Below are positions 55,786-60,011 of a DNA stretch of 60,011 bases, in pieces. The notes under the pieces are model-generated. The model had not been told where the DNA came from. It did not search any database and saw only the letters and a program-made list of their open reading frames with translations. Source of the DNA: an uncultured Pseudomonadota bacterium (GTDB lineage: Bacteria > Pseudomonadota > Gammaproteobacteria > Enterobacterales > Succinivibrionaceae); contig OMYE01000003.1 in the NCBI GenBank assembly GCA_900315145.1, positions 1 to 60,011 of the forward strand. Direction: 5' to 3'. Every line of letters starts with the position of its first letter. Within the stretch, counting starts at the first letter, position 1. Both the position numbers and the translations under genes were made by a program.

Positions 55786-57639
55786 ATGAAAAAATTATTA
55801 TCAACAACTGCAATGCTGTTGCCTATTTCTGTTTTTGCTGCCACAGGAACAGATACTACGGAAGAACTCGTAGTCTCAGCAACTAGACTGCCTGAAACAA
55901 AGTCTTCAGTTTTAGGAACTGTTGACGTGGTCACATCAGAAGAGATTAAAATTAGAAATCTCAAGAATCTCTCAGAAATATTAGCATTATTACCTGGTGT
56001 GCAGACATCAACATACGGAGGCAGAGGTCAGTCCTCTAGTTTTTATGTTAGAGGCGGTAATGCAAATCAGGTTCTGGTTCTTCTTGACGGAGAAACATAC
56101 AGCACTGGAAAAATCAGTAATATAAACACCAACCAGATTCCTGCAAACATGATTGAAAAGGTTGAGTTTATAAGAGGACACAGAGCATCTGTATATGGTG
56201 CAAATGCTGTTTTAGGTGTAATTAATATTATTACCAAGCCTGAATACCGTACCAGTCAGAGAGCTGCCTATACATATTCTTCATACGCAACTCATGACTT
56301 TCTTACTCAGAATACCATTGCTATAACCGATAAAGATGTAATCAAGCTTGCTGGTGGTGTCGGCAGTTCTAAGGGCTTTAATGTTCATCCGGTTCCTGGA
56401 TTGAATGATGGTGCTGAACATGGATATAAACAGCATAATCTTCAGTTGGCATATTCTCATCTTTTTGACAATAATCTGGAAGTTAGAGGCGACTACAAGT
56501 ATATTTATAACAAGGGCGATTATGATAATTCATATTTCATGCCGGAAATTGATGAGAATGAAAATGACAAACACCTTCTCTCAGGAGGGGCAAATTACAC
56601 CGATGACTTCTATTCATTCGATTTTGGGGTAATGTATTCTCATGATAATGACTATAATTATCCAGAGAACACTTCAAAGTACGGACCCACTTCTTCAGCA
56701 TTCAAGGTTAAGTCTGTAAATTCTCATTTTACTAATGAATTCACTGTAGCTGAACCTTGGAAGGTGGGATTTGGTGTTGATTACGATTACAGCCGTTTGG
56801 ATAAAGATTCTAATTCCTATGGGTCAAATTTCGGAGAGAGTAATATTTCTCTGATTAACAGGGCCGCCTACCTGTATACAAAGGTTGATAATGAGTTCAT
56901 GCTGGGTGAACTATCTGGAAGATTGGATGATAATTCAACCTACGGAAATGAGGGGACGTACAGTATAGGGCTTGGAGGAAAACTGCCACTCGACAGCTTG
57001 CTGTCAGTTCGCTACGGTACAGGATTCAGAGCTCCAAATATGCAGGAACTTTATTTCCCTTATTATGGTAATAAGGAGTTAAAGTCTGAAAAATCAAATA
57101 ACTGGGAAGTGTCACTAACTAATAACAATGCATTGGGAAATGTGTATGTTAATGCCTTTTACAATAAGTTCAGAAACTGGATTGGATCAAAGCCTCCGAT
57201 GTATTTATATGAAAATCTTGACAAGGTTACCATCAAGGGGCTGGAATTCGGTACTGATTTGAGCTTTCTGGAAACACATCACTTTATTGCTTCTGCTAGT
57301 TTAACCGATACTGAAAACAGAACAACCCATAAGGAGCTTGATGGAAAAGCTAAACAAATATACAAAGCAAGATACCATGGTTCAGAAAAGATTGCCGGAC
57401 ATACTATTGATGGGTTTGGCGAATATCGTTTTACTTCCAAGAGAAAGTTCTCAAATGTTCCGAATCAGGGGGGATTTGGTGTAGTTAATATTGGTGTAGG
57501 TTTCAGCGTTCTTAATGATATGGTTCGCTTTGGTGTTGGTGCTGATAATATATTTGATAAAAAATATGAATATATCTATGGTTATCCTACAGGCGGTGCT
57601 ATCTACTCTGGAACTGTGGAAATTAGAAATCTTTTCTAA
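55786..57639 (+). CDS. btuB: TonB-dependent vitamin B12 receptor BtuB
   Basis: A 617-residue outer-membrane receptor. A signal peptide (MKKLLSTTAMLLPISVFA) precedes a TonB box-like EELVVSATR, a plug domain (PGVQTSTYGGRGQSSSFYVR, RGHRASVYGANAVLGVINII) and a 22-strand barrel ending in Phe. It imports cobalamin with energy from TonB. The riboswitch upstream fixes the substrate as a corrinoid. No btuCDF genes are nearby. Confidence 0.94.
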   Translation: MKKLLSTTAMLLPISVFAATGTDTTEELVVSATRLPETKSSVLGTVDVVTSEEIKIRNLKNLSEILALLPGVQTSTYGGRGQSSSFYVRGGNANQVLVLLDGETYSTGKISNINTNQIPANMIEKVEFIRGHRASVYGANAVLGVINIITKPEYRTSQRAAYTYSSYATHDFLTQNTIAITDKDVIKLAGGVGSSKGFNVHPVPGLNDGAEHGYKQHNLQLAYSHLFDNNLEVRGDYKYIYNKGDYDNSYFMPEIDENENDKHLLSGGANYTDDFYSFDFGVMYSHDNDYNYPENTSKYGPTSSAFKVKSVNSHFTNEFTVAEPWKVGFGVDYDYSRLDKDSNSYGSNFGESNISLINRAAYLYTKVDNEFMLGELSGRLDDNSTYGNEGTYSIGLGGKLPLDSLLSVRYGTGFRAPNMQELYFPYYGNKELKSEKSNNWEVSLTNNNALGNVYVNAFYNKFRNWIGSKPPMYLYENLDKVTIKGLEFGTDLSFLETHHFIASASLTDTENRTTHKELDGKAKQIYKARYHGSEKIAGHTIDGFGEYRFTSKRKFSNVPNQGGFGVVNIGVGFSVLNDMVRFGVGADNIFDKKYEYIYGYPTGGAIYSGTVEIRNLF

Positions 57640-57672
57640 ATGTGATTTATTACTTTAATTAAGTTGTAAAAT

Positions 57673-57700
57673 AAAGGGCACCTTTGCGTGCCTTTTATTT
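57673..57700 (+). terminator. btuB terminator
   Basis: AAAGGGCAC (57673-57681) pairs with GTGCCTTTT (57688-57696), with one G-U pair and a T-rich tail, 34 bases past the btuB stop. Confidence 0.85.
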
Positions 57701-57842
57701 TATATAAACAATCATATAACTGCATATTCCTCTCAGAAAAGGGGATATTATGCAAAAGTGAGATGGAATATAAATTATAAAGGTCTGGTAAAATAGGCTG
57801 AAACAGTAATCTTAGGATGATTTTTATAATCAAGAGTAGTTT

Positions 57843-58676
57843 ATGGATAATAAGAAATACCGGGTTTTATTCTTTGATTCCGGAATAGGCGGACTGTCCG
57901 TTTATCAGGAAACCATGAAACATAATGATATTATTCCTAGCTATCTGTTTGATAATCTACATTTTCCATATGGTATTCAACCTGATGATGTGGTTATAGA
58001 AACAGTGGTAAAACTTTTGAAAAATTTTACTGAAAGATACCTGACAGATTTAATAGTAATAGCCTGTAATACGGCCAGTACTGTAGCTCTTCAGTACGTG
58101 AGAGAAAATGTAAGAATACCAGTTGTTGGTGTTGTACCTGCTGTTAAACCGGCTGCGCAGATATCTGTAAACAAAGTAATTGGTCTTTTGGCAACCCCTG
58201 CAACAGTTAGGAGGCCTTATACCATGGAACTCATTGACAGGTTTGCCTCCGACTGCATGGTTCTTAAAATAGGTAGTTCTGAATTGGTGGAGATTGCTGA
58301 ACGAAAAATGATGGGGCTGCCGTATGACCGTAAGATTATTGGACAGGTTTTAAGAGAATGGTGCGAGGGGAACTTGGTACCAGATACAGTAGTTCTCGGA
58401 TGTACACATTTTCCGCATTTAAGAAAGGAAATACAGGAGGTTCTTCCTTATGCGAAACTTATTGATTCGGGGGATGCTATAGCACGAAGAGTGGGGTATT
58501 TACTTAAGGAACTTCAAAATAATCATATACCATCAGTAGAGATGGAGAACTCTGATAATATTATAACGCTTAATGAAGCAGTGGCGTTCTGTACAGACGG
58601 ATCAAAAATAACTTCATGTTTGCAACAGGGTTTTTCCGGGTTCGGTTTTAAGCGAGTTGAAGTTTTTAAAGTCTGA
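57843..58676 (+). CDS. murI: Glutamate racemase
   Basis: A 277-residue MurI. The catalytic pair is visible as ACNTAS and LGCTHFP, with the N-terminal FFDSGIGGLSV. It supplies D-glutamate for peptidoglycan. In E. coli btuB overlaps murI; here they are about 200 bases apart with a terminator between, so murI has its own promoter. An rRNA operon follows further on, as in E. coli. Confidence 0.96.
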   Translation: MDNKKYRVLFFDSGIGGLSVYQETMKHNDIIPSYLFDNLHFPYGIQPDDVVIETVVKLLKNFTERYLTDLIVIACNTASTVALQYVRENVRIPVVGVVPAVKPAAQISVNKVIGLLATPATVRRPYTMELIDRFASDCMVLKIGSSELVEIAERKMMGLPYDRKIIGQVLREWCEGNLVPDTVVLGCTHFPHLRKEIQEVLPYAKLIDSGDAIARRVGYLLKELQNNHIPSVEMENSDNIITLNEAVAFCTDGSKITSCLQQGFSGFGFKRVEVFKV

Positions 58677-58795
58677 TAATAAACATTTTTGAACAGATTT
58701 TAAGTGATAGCACAAAAAATATGTAGCCAATCAGAGAAAATATGTTGTTAATCAATACAAATTCAAGAAATTGCAGAATACACCTAAATAAAGAA

Positions 58796-58827
58796 AACTG
58801 AGGTGATGGATTAACAGAACCTCAGTT
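58796..58827 (-). terminator. Terminator of the RRM-like gene
   Basis: AACTGAGGT (58796-58804) pairs with ACCTCAGTT (58819-58827). On the minus strand TTTTCTTTATTT follows, about 60 bases past the stop of the minus-strand gene. Confidence 0.82.
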
Positions 58828-58886
58828 AGTACTTACCCGACATATCCGGAATGGAACCCTTCGGAAATTATTTATTCCTTATTCCT

Positions 58887-59606
58887 CTAGTTGGATTTTA
58901 CAGATGCCTTCAAAGTATAATCGAGAAATTTCTTTTGATGCAGGGCTGTAACAAACTTATCTTTTTGTGAGTTAGGAACTTTCAATATAGCAAAAAATTT
59001 TGTCTTAGGAGAGTGTCTGTCCCGGAGTTTTTCAATTGAATATATTTGGGGATCAATTTTGAAAAGCATATTATATAGCTGTGAATTGTTACACTTTTGA
59101 CTTATATTATGTATAAAGATTGTGGAGATCTTAGTGGTATCTTCGGGAAGTTCCATGAATTGATATTGGCGTTTTGGTTGTACTGTACTGTTATGAGGTG
59201 AGGGATTGTTCTCTTTGCTGTCATTAGTAGTTTTGACAGCATCATCAGATGTCATGCCTTTTATTGTAGCATTATGAGTGTAGTGGTGCTCAGAAGATTG
59301 TTTTCTGTTGAACACATTATTACGCATGTCATTGGAAGAAATGTGTCTTTTTTTGATTGCAGGAGGAATATTAATCGGGGTTTCATCCGGTCTTGCATTT
59401 TCAATTTCATCTGTGACGATTTTACCTGAAAAAACAAAAGTGAGAGGGGTGAGCATTCCCACAATAAGAACTGAAATGGTACTGAAGATAATGAATGTCA
59501 GTTCTAGATTTAATGCAGTTACTTTAAGAACGGTAAAGTAAGCCAGTGAAAGCACAAATGCCACATAACAGGATTTTAAATATTGTTTTGAAGATGATTT
59601 GGCCAT
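58887..59606 (-). CDS. Membrane protein with C-terminal RRM-like domain
   Basis: A 239-residue protein from the ATG at 59606. Two membrane helices occupy about residues 12-60 (VAFVLSLAYFTVLKV and FIIFSTISVLIVGMLTPL). A long polar, disordered linker follows, and a domain of about 80 residues ends the protein. The domain reads as beta-alpha-beta-beta-alpha-beta: STIFIHNI (a good RNP2), NSQLYNMLF, YSIEKLRD, KTKFFAILKV (a loose RNP1), KDKFVTALH and YTLKASV. This suggests an RNA-recognition motif tethered to the inner membrane. Short membrane-anchored RRM proteins exist in Vibrio relatives. The RRM call rests on pattern only. Confidence 0.6.
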   Translation of the reverse strand: MAKSSSKQYLKSCYVAFVLSLAYFTVLKVTALNLELTFIIFSTISVLIVGMLTPLTFVFSGKIVTDEIENARPDETPINIPPAIKKRHISSNDMRNNVFNRKQSSEHHYTHNATIKGMTSDDAVKTTNDSKENNPSPHNSTVQPKRQYQFMELPEDTTKISTIFIHNISQKCNNSQLYNMLFKIDPQIYSIEKLRDRHSPKTKFFAILKVPNSQKDKFVTALHQKKFLDYTLKASVKSN

Positions 59607-59921
59607 ATAAATACTCAGAGTCAATTGTTTTTAATTGCAGTTTTAGAAAAAGTTCTGCACACTCAAGCTTACAAGCTTACCGGAAAAGTAATGATACCTG
59701 CATAATAATCAGCAATGGAACTGGGACTAGCATTCCGGTGTCAGTGGTTAAACATTTTATAAAAAGTTCTATTTATCGGTATATATTATCAATTGAAAAA
59801 GATGTAAAACGTGTCACATGGTTTATTTCTGCGATTTAACTAGAAAATTGTTCATTATTTGTAAAAAATAGCTAAAAAATAAACAAAAACGAAAAAAATT
59901 AAAAAAATTTTGAAAAAAGTG

Positions 59922-59949
59922 TTGACGAAAAAAAAATAAGCCTTAAAAT
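59922..59949 (+). promoter_or_regulatory. rRNA operon promoter (P1-like)
   Basis: TTGACG (59922-59927) and TAAAAT (59944-59949) are 16 bases apart, the spacing typical of rrn P1 promoters. A long A/T run upstream (about 59865-59920) resembles an UP element. Confidence 0.85.
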
Positions 59950-59957
59950 GCACATCG

Positions 59958-59995
59958 TTCGCTAAGCAAAGCGAAAACAAAAAAGTTCTTTAACA
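59958..59995 (+). promoter_or_regulatory. rRNA leader boxB-boxA antitermination site
   Basis: TTCGCT (59958-59963) and AGCGAA (59970-59975) form a boxB-like hairpin with a 6-base loop. GTTCTTTAACA (59985-59995) is a near-perfect boxA. These load NusB/NusE on rRNA transcripts, so a 16S gene must start soon after the window ends. Confidence 0.92.
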
Positions 59996-60011
59996 ACGAA
60001 TCTAGACAATC

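Noticed and set aside
58796..58827. Hairpin taken as the murI terminator
   Set aside because: No T run follows on the plus strand, while on the minus strand a T-rich tail does, so it belongs to the RRM-like gene.
1..60011. CRISPR arrays, insertion sequences, prophage, toxin-antitoxin or other defence systems
   Set aside because: I found no regularly spaced repeats, transposase or integrase motifs, or recognisable defence domains on either strand.

Overview
The window is a stretch of chromosome from an AT-rich gammaproteobacterium. The gene orders are classic for that class: trmA-btuB-murI followed by the promoter and leader of an rRNA operon, gmk-rpoZ-spoT, glnA-ntrB-ntrC, rpmB-rpmG-mutM, and a priA/rpmE divergence with ftsN-hslV-hslU close by. 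Proteins resemble E. coli, Vibrio and Haemophilus versions, but intergenic regions are very AT-rich, and the inner-core LPS genes are of the OpsX/KdkA type known from Haemophilus and Vibrio. A member of the Succinivibrionaceae/Aeromonadales is my best guess. That placement is inference, since no 16S sequence lies inside the window.

Layout. 1-2.1 kb: the 3' tip of an unknown gene, tRNA-Val(GAC), hemW and rdgB. 2.6-7.9 kb: an AcrAB-type multidrug efflux operon divergent from its TetR-type repressor gene, with an AcrR-like operator between them. 8-11.8 kb: ompA and gyrB. 12.2-13.1 kb: an unrecognised gene whose 5' end looks frameshifted. 13.2-20.5 kb: a long minus-strand block (small membrane protein, engB, gmk, rpoZ, spoT, alpha/beta hydrolase, a very acidic small protein, a divergent KDPG-aldolase-like protein, a COG0523 GTPase). 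20.7-25.7 kb: the nitrogen control locus ntrC, ntrB, a DUF4124 protein and glnA, with a sigma-54 promoter and an NtrC-like site. 26-34 kb: cysS, yicC, pyrE, mscS, coaBC, rpmB, rpmG, mutM, coaD. 34-39.2 kb: LPS inner core (opsX, kdkA, waaA, waaF). 39.3-44.8 kb: a GlpG-like rhomboid, plsB, fieF, cysE and a small coiled-coil protein. 44.8-52.3 kb: hslU, hslV, ftsN, argS, priA, rpmE. 52.7-60 kb: a short malic enzyme, trmA, a cobalamin riboswitch with btuB, murI, a membrane-anchored RRM-like protein and the rrn promoter region.

How the genes work together. Most of the window is housekeeping: translation (rpmB, rpmG, rpmE, cysS, argS, tRNA-Val), nucleotide and cofactor metabolism (gmk, pyrE, rdgB, coaBC, coaD), envelope construction (opsX, kdkA, waaA, waaF, plsB, murI, ompA, ftsN), stress and nutrient signalling (spoT, rpoZ, ntrBC) and protein quality control (hslVU, rhomboid). 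Intrinsic terminators, often shared by convergent genes, separate the units cleanly.

I found no CRISPR array, insertion sequence, prophage or recognisable defence system. The more interesting items are a membrane-anchored RRM-like protein encoded between murI and an rRNA operon, the apparent frameshift at about 12.27 kb, a possible small RNA before rpmB, an uncharacterised inverted repeat before fieF, and the acidic-protein/aldolase/COG0523 group behind spoT.
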